Position numbers and translations under genes: made by a program
Notes under the pieces: model-generated
Seen by the model: only the letters and a program-made list of their open reading frames with translations
The model's database searches: none
What the model was told of the DNA's origin: nothing
DNA from: Prolixibacter denitrificans
GTDB lineage: Bacteria; Bacteroidota; Bacteroidia; Bacteroidales; Prolixibacteraceae
Assembly: GCF_003014495.1 (NCBI RefSeq)
Contig: NZ_PYGC01000008.1
Span: 62,001 to 126,000 of the forward strand
Length of the DNA stretch: 64,000 nt
Reading direction: 5' to 3'
Part shown: piece after piece, positions 25,509-34,511 of the stretch
Layout: each line of letters opens with the position of its first letter
Numbering within the stretch: position 1 is the first letter of the stretch

Positions 25509-27239
25509 ATGAAGAAAATATCATTGTTAGCAGCCATTATTCTGATGTTGGCATCTTGTGCCCCAAAGCAGGAGTTGCGTCATCAGGATAAGGTGCAGCA
25601 AAAAATGCTGGAGCGGATCGGTCAAATGCCCGATTTGCCTTCTCCTTATAAAATGCTTGACTGGAAAGCGAAAGCCAGAGGGTTTGACAAACTGGTTTTT
25701 GATTCTACTCAAACCGGTGATTACTGGCCGCTCATCTGGACCGATAATTCGCAGAAAAACTTTCCGCAGAAAACATTCGGAATTTATACCGCCATTGGCG
25801 ACGTTCGCCAGGGACCGGATCATCACAACGGAATTTTCCATGAGTCACTCACGACGATGGGAGCAGTTCTCGGAGCGACCCTGATGGGCATTGACAAATC
25901 AAATCAGGATGGTAAGGATTATGTGAACATGCTTCGGAATTATTTCAACAAGGATACCGGTTGGGATATCATGATGAACAATACCTGTCCCGAAGTGGCT
26001 TTGTTGGGAGGCGGTTACGGCCGCGACTGGTGGTACGATGTTTTTCCGAATGTCATCTATTACGGAATCATGAATTTCTATCCGAATGAGGAAAATGCTA
26101 CTCCGCTGCTTCGGTCCATCGCTGATAAATTCTTGGCCGCCGATTCAGTGTTGAACGGTAACTATCATCATTCGTTTTTTAACTATGGAAAACTGGAACC
26201 GGAAGACAGCCAGATATGCCCTCAACAGGATGCTGCGGCTGGACATGCGTACGTATTATATGCGGCGTATAAAAAGTTCGGTGACAAGCGTTACCTCGAA
26301 GGTGCCAAATCGGCTTTGGATGCATTGCTAAGTCAAAAGGACAATACGTTCTACGAGATTTTGATGCCTTTCGGAGCCTATGTGGCAGCCCGTTTGAATG
26401 CTGAAGAAGGCACTCATTATGATTTCACCAAAATCATGAAATGGACCTTTAACGGCGATGCCAAATGCCGCAGAGGTTGGGGCGTTTTAGCTGATAACTG
26501 GAATGGTTTCGACGTTTCGGGATTGGTTGGCAGTACTTACGATAACGGTGGTTATGCCTTCCTGATGAACACCTTCGATGTAGCCTGGGCGCTGGTTCCC
26601 ATGGTTCGCTACGATCCTTCCTGGTCGAAAGTTGTTGGCAAGTGGATGTTGAATGCAGCGAATGCTGCTCATCTGTTTTATCCGTATGAAATCCCGGATG
26701 ATCATCAGACGATTCCTCAGTTGAAATCAGTGACCAAAGGCGTTATTGCTTACGAAGGTTTGACAAAAAAATCAGCTTATGAGCAGTTTGCAGATATCAA
26801 AGCTCCGGTAGCGCAGGGTGACGGCCCCAATTGGGTGAAAGGTAAGAATCCCTGGGTGAGTCAGTTCAGCGTTTACGGAAGTGCCCAGGCGGGTGTTTTT
26901 GGTAGCATTATCGATACTACTAACGTGAAAGGAGTTCTTCAGCTCAACCTGCTGGCTTGCGATTTCTATCGTGATAAAGCGTATCCTACTTACCTGTACA
27001 GCAATCCTTACCCGGAAGCAAAAGCTGTTAAGTTGAATTGTGGAACAGCTCCGGTGGATTTGTATAATGTGTTAACGCATAGCTTTATTCGTAAAAACGT
27101 AACCGGAAAAACCGAGTTTACGCTGGAACCGAATGACGTAGCGATGCTTGTTTTGGTTCCGGCTAACGGAACGCCACAATACCATGGAAACAAATTATTG
27201 GTGAATAATGTGGTGGTAGATTACGCCATTGCAAAGTAA
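25509..27239 (+). CDS. Unassigned lipoprotein, possible helical-barrel carbohydrate enzyme (PUL 1)
   Basis: A 576-residue lipoprotein (MKKISLLAAIILMLASCAP, Cys at residue 17). I do not recognise the family. The first 430 residues contain repeated helix pairs with aromatic and acidic motifs (GPDHHNGIFHESLTTMG, LLGGGYGRDWWYDVFPNV, CPQQDAAAGHAYVLYAAYKKFG, WNGFDVSGLVGSTYDNGGYAF), suggesting an (alpha/alpha) barrel like glycosidases or lyases. The last 100 residues look like a beta-sandwich (VTGKTEFTLEPNDVAMLVLVP), the usual C-terminal domain of such enzymes. It is last in the PUL 1 operon, 3 bases after the permease. An enzymatic role on the PUL 1 glycan is inferred from context. Confidence 0.7.
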   Translation: MKKISLLAAIILMLASCAPKQELRHQDKVQQKMLERIGQMPDLPSPYKMLDWKAKARGFDKLVFDSTQTGDYWPLIWTDNSQKNFPQKTFGIYTAIGDVRQGPDHHNGIFHESLTTMGAVLGATLMGIDKSNQDGKDYVNMLRNYFNKDTGWDIMMNNTCPEVALLGGGYGRDWWYDVFPNVIYYGIMNFYPNEENATPLLRSIADKFLAADSVLNGNYHHSFFNYGKLEPEDSQICPQQDAAAGHAYVLYAAYKKFGDKRYLEGAKSALDALLSQKDNTFYEILMPFGAYVAARLNAEEGTHYDFTKIMKWTFNGDAKCRRGWGVLADNWNGFDVSGLVGSTYDNGGYAFLMNTFDVAWALVPMVRYDPSWSKVVGKWMLNAANAAHLFYPYEIPDDHQTIPQLKSVTKGVIAYEGLTKKSAYEQFADIKAPVAQGDGPNWVKGKNPWVSQFSVYGSAQAGVFGSIIDTTNVKGVLQLNLLACDFYRDKAYPTYLYSNPYPEAKAVKLNCGTAPVDLYNVLTHSFIRKNVTGKTEFTLEPNDVAMLVLVPANGTPQYHGNKLLVNNVVVDYAIAK

Positions 27240-27261
27240 GAAACAGCTTTTTTTATTATAG

Positions 27262-27324
27262 TTTGGGTCAAATTGAAAACGCGCCGCAGCATTTGTCTGT
27301 TTGGCGCGTTTTTGTTTCTTACCG
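27262..27324. repeat. Direct-repeat copy 1 containing a terminator (left boundary of PUL 2)
   Basis: Contains a strong bidirectional terminator: arms AAAACGCGCC (27276-27285) and GGCGCGTTTT (27303-27312) with a 17-base loop. Bases 27269-27317 are identical, loop included, to 44540-44588. The match continues with one mismatch to the left and one extra C to the right, ending TTACCG. In copy 2 that TTACCG is the stop and last Arg codon of lytTR on the minus strand. Here it has no gene attached. Confidence 0.9.
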
Positions 27325-27402
27325 AATAGAGTGCAATGTCTGAATTGACTTTGTTCTCGCTAAAGTCGTTTCAGCTTTAAACGAGGATAATCTCCATGGA
27401 TG

Positions 27403-28137
27403 CTATTTTTTTCGCTCACTCTCAACCGTGTAGACAAAGCTGTCTCCCCTGTAGTAACCATAGTTGTACTCAATCGGGCGTTTATTTTCGTCAAATACGA
27501 ATCGCTTACGAAACAGTACCGGTTCACCAACGGTTAAATCAAGCTTCTTACAAAGAAAAGGTGTTGCTTTAATTGCGCTAATCTCTTCATAAGAGAGAGA
27601 GGCTTTAACATGGTATGTTTCTTCCAGCATTTCATAAAGTGGCCGGCTGAAATCTTCATTTCCTGTTAAACCAATCTCGGGATTGAAATATGATATGAAA
27701 TAGACGAATGGAAAATCCTCTTTACCTCTAAGTCTCTCTAACGATAGTAACCTTGATTCTGGTTTTAGGTCAAAGAATGATAAAACTTCTTCTTCCGGTA
27801 CTTGCCAACTTAGGTGCAACTCAAAATTGTGGGCAACTAGTCCCATCGCTTTCATCTCTTGTGTAAAGCTGAGCCAGTTTTTTGCTCTTCCTGAGATTCC
27901 CCGGGTGGCAACTTTGGTCCCATACCCTTTCCTTCTGATCAACAAACCTTCGGTTACCAGCTTATTGATCGAATGTCGCAGTGTATTTCTTGAAATATTT
28001 AATTGTTTCGAAAGTTCAACCTCACTGGGCAACAACTTTCCTTTCTGATATTCTTCCCGATTAATCAGTTCCCGGAGTAACTTTTCCGCCTGTGAGTGGA
28101 GAGGGGTAGAGCTATTGTGGTCGATTTTTAATTTCAT
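27403..28137 (-). CDS. GntR-family (HutC/UTRA) repressor of PUL 2
   Basis: A 244-residue transcription factor. An N-terminal winged helix (about 8-75: PLHSQAEKLLRELI, LPSEVELSKQLNISRNTLRHSINKLVTEGLL) is followed by a UTRA ligand domain (about 95-238: YFISYFNPEIG, EPVLFRKRFVFDENKRPIEYNYGYYRGD). UTRA domains bind small sugars or sugar phosphates and release the operator. It is divergent from susC of PUL 2 across a 683-base gap that carries three copies of a TTGTATGAACAA-like motif, one overlapping its own -7 box, which implies autoregulation. Regulation of a PUL by GntR instead of an HTCS or ECF/anti-sigma pair is less common but known. Confidence 0.92.
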   Translation of the reverse strand: MKLKIDHNSSTPLHSQAEKLLRELINREEYQKGKLLPSEVELSKQLNISRNTLRHSINKLVTEGLLIRRKGYGTKVATRGISGRAKNWLSFTQEMKAMGLVAHNFELHLSWQVPEEEVLSFFDLKPESRLLSLERLRGKEDFPFVYFISYFNPEIGLTGNEDFSRPLYEMLEETYHVKASLSYEEISAIKATPFLCKKLDLTVGEPVLFRKRFVFDENKRPIEYNYGYYRGDSFVYTVESERKK

Positions 28138-28199
28138 ATGATGTAGAAAACAGGTTTAAAATGAATTGTAATCTCAATTGTGTACATTTTTGCTGTAAA

Positions 28200-28215
28200 T
28201 GTTCATACAAATATA
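28200..28215 (-). promoter_or_regulatory. gntR -7 box overlapped by candidate operator A
   Basis: On the minus strand TATATTTG (28215-28208) fits TAnnTTTG. It runs directly into TGTATGAACA (28209-28200), so a repressor bound here would block the gntR promoter. Confidence 0.45.
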
Positions 28216-28617
28216 CATCGATTCCCGAAATTTGAAAATAAATATTTTAGTAGAGATTGCAAATGATTGTAAATGAATCCTAAATGTGCTGTGAGGATGA
28301 GATGGAGACTTGAATGCCTAGTCTGCATTTGCAGTAAAGTAAAACGAACATGTCAATTGGGATTGTTTGATGTTATTCACTACGGCTGTATTTATTTCCC
28401 TTATAACGTTAAGAGCTGATTTTGAGTGTTGAAATTCAGGTGTAATTAAACTGAATTGAGCTCATATGTGGCGATTTACCTTTTCCCTTCCGGGTTCATG
28501 TGTAGATTTTTAGTGTCGTTGATATTGTAGGTGCTGAAAAAAGATGCGGATGATCAAAAACATCTCTTTGCGCTTTTTTTTTCTAAAAAAAGAATATATG
28601 TTTGCACAAATACATAA

Positions 28618-28629
28618 TTGTATGAACAA
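28618..28629 (+). promoter_or_regulatory. Candidate GntR operator B
   Basis: TTGTATGAACAA has TTGT/ACAA dyad ends, the form seen in HutC-type operators. A TATGTTTG (-7-like) box lies 14 bases upstream, at 28597-28604. Confidence 0.45.
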
Positions 28630-28773
28630 ATATCGTTTCCTCCTATTATGATGATGCTATTATTCGATTGATGTTTATTCTGTTGGTATTTAGTATTGTA
28701 TTTGGTTTGATGGGTGATGGCGTTGGTGTTTGTTTGACAAAAATGTGTTGAGGTATAAGAATCCATTCCAGTA

Positions 28774-28801
28774 ATGTATGAACAAATAAAATCTTAATTT
28801 G
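28774..28801 (+). promoter_or_regulatory. susC promoter region of PUL 2 with candidate operator C
   Basis: ATGTATGAACAAATA (28774-28788) lies at the expected -33 position. TTAATTTG (28794-28801), one base off TAnnTTTG, is the probable -7 box, 20 bases before the susC ATG. Confidence 0.45.
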
Positions 28802-28820
28802 CAAAATTAAACCTGCTATC

Positions 28821-31800
28821 ATGAAACATAACTTACATTTAAAAGCACTTTTTGCTTTTGTCTTAATCTTGCTTTTCATTGATGTTTCTGCAGAGAATCG
28901 CAAGGGAAATAACTTACAAAACGTTTCAATTCAGCAAGAAAAGGTTGTTAGTGGTAAGGTGACTTCTGAGCAGGGAGAAGCTTTACCCGGAGTTAATGTG
29001 GTCATTAAAGGGACTACAAACGGAACAATCACGAACGTTAATGGTGAGTACTCAATCAAGGTTCCTGCCAGGGAGACAGTATTGGTATTTTCTTTTATTG
29101 GTTACAAATCTCAGGAAATAACGATCACAGATAAGTCTGTTGTTGACGTTGTTTTAAAAACCTCGACAGAGAAAATTTCTGATGTTGTAGTTATTGGTTA
29201 CGGAGCTGTCAAAAAATCTGACTTGACCGGCTCTGTTTCTTCGGTGAAAGCTGAAGATTTAAAAGCGGTTCCGGCTACAACTTTTGACCAGGCTTTACAG
29301 GGAAGAGCAGCTGGTGTTCAGGTTGTACAGTCGAGTGGTGTTCCCGGGGGAGCAACGAATATACGGATTCGGGGAACGAGTTCTGTAAACGCTAGTAGCG
29401 AACCACTCTATGTCATCGACGGTATGTTGGTAAACAGCGATGCCGGAGAAGTTTCAGTGGGTGGTCGCGGCCCCAATATTGGTCCGCTGGCGTCAATAAA
29501 TCCGGATGATATTGAATCGATTGAGGTGTTGAAAGACGCTTCAGCCGCAGCTATTTATGGTTCGCGCGGTGCAAATGGTGTTATTTTGATCACCACCAAA
29601 CGTGGTAAGGAAGGAAAAGGTAAAATTGATATCGATTGTTACTATGGAGTGCAACAGGTCGCTCACAAGCTCGACTTGTTAAATGCTGCTCAATTTGCCA
29701 ATTTGGTGAATGATGCTGCAATAAACGCAGGGCAAGTACCGGAATACGTGAATCCGAAGAATTTAGGAAAGGGAACCGATTGGCAGGAAGCTCTTTTCAG
29801 AATAGCTCCTATTGCTAACTACCAGCTGTCATTTTCCGGCGGAACAAAGAAAACGAAATATGCTGTTTCCGGAGCTTATTTTACACAGGACGGGATTGTA
29901 GTCGGATCTAATTTCGATAGGTATTCGTTCAGGGTCAATTTGGATCAGGAAATTAATCCTTATGTGAAACTAGGTACGAACATATCATTTTCGGGTATCG
30001 GAGCCAACCGCGTTGAAACTGGTCCTGGAGCCATTGTTGGTGGAGTTGTCTCAAACGCACTGCAGATGAATCCAATTCTTCCGATTTATGATGCAACTCA
30101 GCCTGGTGGTTATACCTATGAGAGTGATAGGAAAGACGCAATTGGTAATCCGGTAGCAGAGGCAAAGGAATATAAATCACTTACAAACACTTATCGACTG
30201 ATTGGTAATACCTACCTGATGTTTCAGTTAAGTAAAGGACTCGAACTTAAAACGAGCTTCGGAATAGATGGATTAACATCCAAATCGAGGTCGTTCGGTC
30301 CAAATTACTTGAAGCGAACTGCCAACAGTAAGGGGGAAGCCTGGATTAATGACTTGCAGGCACTCACCTGGTTAAATGAGAATACCCTAACCTTTAATCA
30401 TCAATTTGATAAGAATAACCGGATTGATGTACTACTGGGTTTTACCATGCAGCAGTTTAAAAATGAGAGTTTATCGGCAAGTGCTTTTGACTTTCCCGAC
30501 AACAGGACCGGGTATCATAACCTAAGCGTCGCGCTAAATCCGCAAAACCCGGTTAATAACGAGTCGAAATGGAGTATGCTCTCCTATCTGGGAAGAATCA
30601 ACTACAACCTGAAGGAAAAGTACTTACTCACTTTCTCTGGACGTATTGATGGTTCTTCAAAATTCGCAGAGGGTAATAAGTATGGATTCTTTCCTTCCGG
30701 TGCTTTTGCATGGAGAGCATCGCAGGAGAAGTTTCTGAAGAACGTCGAATGGCTTTCCAATTTGAAGGTCAGAACGAGTTATGGGTTTATCGGAAATCAG
30801 TCAATCAATCCGTATCAGTCTCTGGCATTGATTGGACCTGTTGGTCAGGGAGTATTTAACAGCGCATCAGGTTCCGAAGTTTTTACCGGAAACGAGCCTC
30901 TTTCATATCCCAATAAAAATCTGAAATGGGAAACAACTGAGCAAGCTAATGTCGGTATTGATTTTGGGGCACTGGACAATAAGATAACACTCTCAGCAGA
31001 CGTTTATTTGAAGAAGACCTCAGATTTGTTGCTGAACACGCCAATACCTTATACAACCGGTTTTATGGCAACTCTTTTGAATGTTGGAAATGTCCAGAAT
31101 AAAGGTCTTGACCTTGATTTTCGCACTATCAACTTTCAGGGAAAATTCTCGTGGAATACATCAATAAACTTCTCAATTAACAGGAATAAAATAACCAACC
31201 TGGCGGGACAAAACGATATCAATCTTGGCTATGGTAATATTTTGCGTGAAGGTCAGCCTATTGGAACTTTCTACGGATACGTTTTTGATGGTATCTTTCA
31301 ATCAGATGAAGAAGCGGCCAGTAGCCCTGTTCTGAAGGGACAGGAACCAACAGGTCCGAATCCTCTTTCCAGAGCAAAAGCAGGAGATCGGAAGTACAAA
31401 GATTTAAATGGTGATGGTGTCATTGATGAAAGCGACCGCACGCTAATTGGCTCGGCACAACCTGATTTTATTTACGGAATTAACAACGAATTGTCCTATA
31501 AAAACTTCCGCCTGACATTCTTTTTCCAGGGTTCTAAGGGGAACGATATGATCAATATGAACCTTTCGAACCTGGAAAACTTCAATGGACAGCAGAATGT
31601 GCTGGCTGAAGCGGGCTTAAATCGTTGGACTCCCGAAAATCACAGTAATAAATATCCAAGGGCTCTTGCCACCGGAAGTCTTGACAACGTTTTCTCTTCG
31701 CGATTTGTAGAAGACGCTTCCTACTTCCGTCTCAAGAACGTCACTCTGAGTTATAGCTTGCCGAATCACATCCTGAACAGGATTGGAGTAACCAAGTTGC

Positions 31801-31961
31801 GGCTTTATGCAACCGGAACAAATCTTTGGACGGTTACCGGTTATAAGGGCTACGATCCGGAAGGTAATGCCTATGGAAATACAACGAATATAGTTGGCGT
31901 CGACAATGGTAATTACCCGCAGACAAAATCATACACCTTTGGTGTTCAGGTCGGCTTCTAA
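28821..31961 (+). CDS. SusC-like TonB-dependent outer-membrane transporter (PUL 2)
   Basis: A 1046-residue protein. A signal peptide (about 1-25, ending DVSA) is followed by a carboxypeptidase-like regulatory domain (VSGKVTSEQGEALPGVNVVI, about 45-125), a plug with ISDVVVIGYGAVKKSDLTGSV, IRIRGTSSVNASSEPLYVIDG and EVLKDASAAAIYGSRGANGVI, and a 22-strand barrel with terminal VQVGF. It works with the SusD encoded 32 bases downstream. It is only distantly related to the PUL 1 SusC outside these motifs, and its coding sequence is visibly richer in A/T-ending codons. Confidence 0.96.
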   Translation: MKHNLHLKALFAFVLILLFIDVSAENRKGNNLQNVSIQQEKVVSGKVTSEQGEALPGVNVVIKGTTNGTITNVNGEYSIKVPARETVLVFSFIGYKSQEITITDKSVVDVVLKTSTEKISDVVVIGYGAVKKSDLTGSVSSVKAEDLKAVPATTFDQALQGRAAGVQVVQSSGVPGGATNIRIRGTSSVNASSEPLYVIDGMLVNSDAGEVSVGGRGPNIGPLASINPDDIESIEVLKDASAAAIYGSRGANGVILITTKRGKEGKGKIDIDCYYGVQQVAHKLDLLNAAQFANLVNDAAINAGQVPEYVNPKNLGKGTDWQEALFRIAPIANYQLSFSGGTKKTKYAVSGAYFTQDGIVVGSNFDRYSFRVNLDQEINPYVKLGTNISFSGIGANRVETGPGAIVGGVVSNALQMNPILPIYDATQPGGYTYESDRKDAIGNPVAEAKEYKSLTNTYRLIGNTYLMFQLSKGLELKTSFGIDGLTSKSRSFGPNYLKRTANSKGEAWINDLQALTWLNENTLTFNHQFDKNNRIDVLLGFTMQQFKNESLSASAFDFPDNRTGYHNLSVALNPQNPVNNESKWSMLSYLGRINYNLKEKYLLTFSGRIDGSSKFAEGNKYGFFPSGAFAWRASQEKFLKNVEWLSNLKVRTSYGFIGNQSINPYQSLALIGPVGQGVFNSASGSEVFTGNEPLSYPNKNLKWETTEQANVGIDFGALDNKITLSADVYLKKTSDLLLNTPIPYTTGFMATLLNVGNVQNKGLDLDFRTINFQGKFSWNTSINFSINRNKITNLAGQNDINLGYGNILREGQPIGTFYGYVFDGIFQSDEEAASSPVLKGQEPTGPNPLSRAKAGDRKYKDLNGDGVIDESDRTLIGSAQPDFIYGINNELSYKNFRLTFFFQGSKGNDMINMNLSNLENFNGQQNVLAEAGLNRWTPENHSNKYPRALATGSLDNVFSSRFVEDASYFRLKNVTLSYSLPNHILNRIGVTKLRLYATGTNLWTVTGYKGYDPEGNAYGNTTNIVGVDNGNYPQTKSYTFGVQVGF

Positions 31962-31993
31962 TCATAGTACTTCACATCAAAAGACGCGTAAAA

Positions 31994-33466
31994 ATGAAAA
32001 ATTCAATAAAAAACAATATACAAGTTAAATGGTGGCTGGTAGTCGTCGCTCTACTGATGAGTTCGTGCAGCGATTTTCTGAAAGAGGACCCTCAAAATGT
32101 CGTGGCACAAACCAATTATTATCAGAATGAAAAAGATGCAATTTCTGCAGTAAATTCCATCTATGCATGGTTGGGGTCATATGATTTTGCCTATGGAAAT
32201 ACAGCAGGTATATATCATAGCACCTTCTGGATCACCCAGGGGTTGGCTTCCGATGAAATGAACAATAATCAATTGGGAGCTCCGGACCTCGACCAGTTAG
32301 CTACTTTTAGTTATAATTCAGAGAATGGAGCGATTCTGGAAATCTGGAAGATGCACTACAAAGCTATTTACGTGGCTAATATTGCCATCGATCGCATCCC
32401 CAAAATCGATATGGATCCGACATTACGTTCCAGATTGGTTAATGAGGCAAAGTTTCTTCGGGGGCTTCTCTATTTTAATCTCGTTAGGATGTTCGGCCAG
32501 GTTCCATTGTTGGTTAATGAGAATGAACCATTAACTCCTGAGGTATCAACTGTAGATGAAATTTACACGCAGATTATTAATGATTTAACAGACGCAGAGA
32601 ATCTTCCCGACAGTTATCCTGTTGGAAATGGACTGGGGAGAGCAACTTCAGGCGCTGCGAAATCATTGCTGGCGAAAGTATATCTAACGAGAGGAGAATA
32701 CCAAAAGTGTGCTGATATGGCGCAGGAGGTAATTAATTCGGGTAGATATCAGCTCTGGAGCAACTATAGTGATGTGTTTAAGCTTTCAAGCAGAAACGGC
32801 AAAGAGGCTATTTTTTCTGTAGGGTTTGGCGATGCGGACGGAGCGATCTCATTCTGGGAAGTAGGCCAGTTTAACGTTCGATTGCTACCAGCTGAGTTAT
32901 CGCGTGATATTCCTGAAATATCGAATACACAAGGGTGGCAGGTTGCTACTCAAAACCTTTATGATTCCTATAGTTCGGCTGACAGCCGGAAAGATGTGAC
33001 TTTCATGACCCAGTTTAATAAACCGGATGGCTCCACAGTAAATCTGGATAAGATTTATTTTCAAAAGTATTGGGATAAAGAAGCAGATCCAACTGCCGGC
33101 GGTTCGAAAAATGACTTCCCGGTATTGCGTTATTCAGATGTGTTGTTGATGGATGCAGAGGCGAATGCTCAGCTGGGGAACTTCGCGCCGGCAAACACCT
33201 ATTTGAATATGGTTCGTAACCGGGCCAATCTTTCGGATGTTGATATTACCTCAAAAGATGCATTCATCAGTGAGGTGCTCTCAGAAAGAAGAAAAGAATT
33301 TGCCTGCGAAGGACAACGTTGGTTCGACCTGGTTAGAACACAAAAACTGATTGATAAAGTACAGGCTGCAAAAGGAATCACTCCGGGTGATGAATATAAG
33401 CTGTTCCCAATACCACTCAGGGAGCGGGATTTAAATCCGAACCTCCCTCAAAATCCGGGGTTCTAA
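31994..33466 (+). CDS. SusD-like glycan-binding surface lipoprotein (PUL 2)
   Basis: A 490-residue lipoprotein: basic N-terminus, hydrophobic WWLVVVALL and lipobox LMSSCS. The SusD/RagB blocks are present: LRGLLYFNLVRMFGQVPLLV, KSLLAKVYLTRGEYQKCADMA, VLRYSDVLLMDAEANAQLGN, LSERRKEFACEGQRWFDLVRT and FPIPLRERDLNPNLPQNPGF. It pairs with the SusC just upstream, and the substrate is probably a mannose-containing glycan judging from the operon. Confidence 0.95.
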   Translation: MKNSIKNNIQVKWWLVVVALLMSSCSDFLKEDPQNVVAQTNYYQNEKDAISAVNSIYAWLGSYDFAYGNTAGIYHSTFWITQGLASDEMNNNQLGAPDLDQLATFSYNSENGAILEIWKMHYKAIYVANIAIDRIPKIDMDPTLRSRLVNEAKFLRGLLYFNLVRMFGQVPLLVNENEPLTPEVSTVDEIYTQIINDLTDAENLPDSYPVGNGLGRATSGAAKSLLAKVYLTRGEYQKCADMAQEVINSGRYQLWSNYSDVFKLSSRNGKEAIFSVGFGDADGAISFWEVGQFNVRLLPAELSRDIPEISNTQGWQVATQNLYDSYSSADSRKDVTFMTQFNKPDGSTVNLDKIYFQKYWDKEADPTAGGSKNDFPVLRYSDVLLMDAEANAQLGNFAPANTYLNMVRNRANLSDVDITSKDAFISEVLSERRKEFACEGQRWFDLVRTQKLIDKVQAAKGITPGDEYKLFPIPLRERDLNPNLPQNPGF

Positions 33467-33503
33467 ACCAACTCATTGAATAAAAAACTTAATACTGACA
33501 GGA

Positions 33504-34355
33504 ATGAAATCAATAACGAAATATATAAAATACTTGCTTGTACTGTTGTTTGCGCTAAGCTTGTACCAGTGCGAAGAAAACTATACAGAGAACATTTCTG
33601 ATAATCCAAAGATTACGCTATCCGTGCCTACTGCACCCGGACACGCACAATATAAGGTTCAGGTAGAATCCGGTTATGATATTACCGTTCCGGTTAAAAT
33701 AAGCTCTTCCAGTAATTTGAAAGAGTTTAAAATCACCAAAACGTTGAATCTTAATGCAGATCCTTCTTTTGGAGATAATGGGGTAATGACCGTTTTCAAT
33801 TCAGATAAAGGAAAAGACTTCGACTATTCATTCACTTATATTCCGTCTACTCAGGATGTGGATCAGTTAGTCGGTTTTACTTTCACAGCAGTCAATAATG
33901 ACGGGAGTGTGTCAGAGAGTGATTTGACACTTGTCGTCACTCTTTCTCCCCGCGATAACTTACCCCGTAAAAGGTGGAACCTTAAGTCGGTATTGTGGGT
34001 GACTAATCCGGATCATCCTAACCAGGAGTCTATCAGCGATTGTGAAAAGGATAATTCGATGTTGTTGAATGCCGATGGAACGATGTCGGTAGATTACGGA
34101 ACAGACACTGGCTCCGGTAACTGTGCATATGATGGTCTTACAGTATATGATAGCTGGGAGCTCACTCCTGACGATCAGTATTTTATTCGCACTTCTCATG
34201 GTTTGTTTACTCCGGATGTTGAGGTGACTGACACGTTTGTGGTTCGAACGCTCACGGTACAACAATTCGCTATTGAACAAACTGTTGACCTGTCAGTATT
34301 TGGCGGCGGAACAGATGAGAAATTTCTTTATGTCTATGACGCTGGCCCCAGGTAA
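33504..34355 (+). CDS. Surface lipoprotein, probable glycan-binding protein (SusE/F position)
   Basis: A 283-residue protein with a lipoprotein-type signal (LLVLLFALSLYQC, Cys about residue 23). It looks all-beta. Residues about 35-150 resemble an Ig/PKD-like N-terminal domain (ITLSVPTAPGHAQYKVQVESGYDITVPV). Residues 150-283 form a second beta domain with KRWNLKSVLWV, a Cys pair (SDCEKDNSM, GSGNCAYDG) and LNADGTMSVDYG, reminiscent of lipocalin-like domains. I recognise no enzyme motif. Its place directly after susCD and its lipoprotein signal suggest a surface glycan-binding protein. Confidence 0.65.
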   Translation: MKSITKYIKYLLVLLFALSLYQCEENYTENISDNPKITLSVPTAPGHAQYKVQVESGYDITVPVKISSSSNLKEFKITKTLNLNADPSFGDNGVMTVFNSDKGKDFDYSFTYIPSTQDVDQLVGFTFTAVNNDGSVSESDLTLVVTLSPRDNLPRKRWNLKSVLWVTNPDHPNQESISDCEKDNSMLLNADGTMSVDYGTDTGSGNCAYDGLTVYDSWELTPDDQYFIRTSHGLFTPDVEVTDTFVVRTLTVQQFAIEQTVDLSVFGGGTDEKFLYVYDAGPR

Positions 34356-34393
34356 TTGTTAGGTGCCATCGATTCGAATCATAGGATGAAAAC

Positions 34394-34432
34394 ACATCCG
34401 GACCTCTGGTGTTGGCCGAGAGGTTCGGATGT
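34394..34432 (+). other. Strong intercistronic hairpin without U-tract
   Basis: ACATCCG-g-ACCTCT pairs with AGAGGT-t-CGGATGT across an 11-base loop. The next bases are CAATAAACC, so this is not a classical terminator. It sits between the binding-protein gene and the GH92-like gene and may protect the upstream susCD message or set a step in expression. Confidence 0.6.
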
Positions 34433-34511
34433 CAATAAACCCGATTGGTTGTCGGATAGATAAATCGGAATACGTCTTATAATTGGAGTGCAAAATATCA
34501 AAATCGAAACC

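Larger units (their letters stand above)
28138..28820. other. Regulatory intergenic region between gntR and susC of PUL 2
   Basis: 683 bases, very A/T-rich, with no convincing coding sequence on either strand. It holds the divergent promoters and the candidate GntR operators listed separately. The central part (about 28240-28560) shows nothing I can name. Confidence 0.6.
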
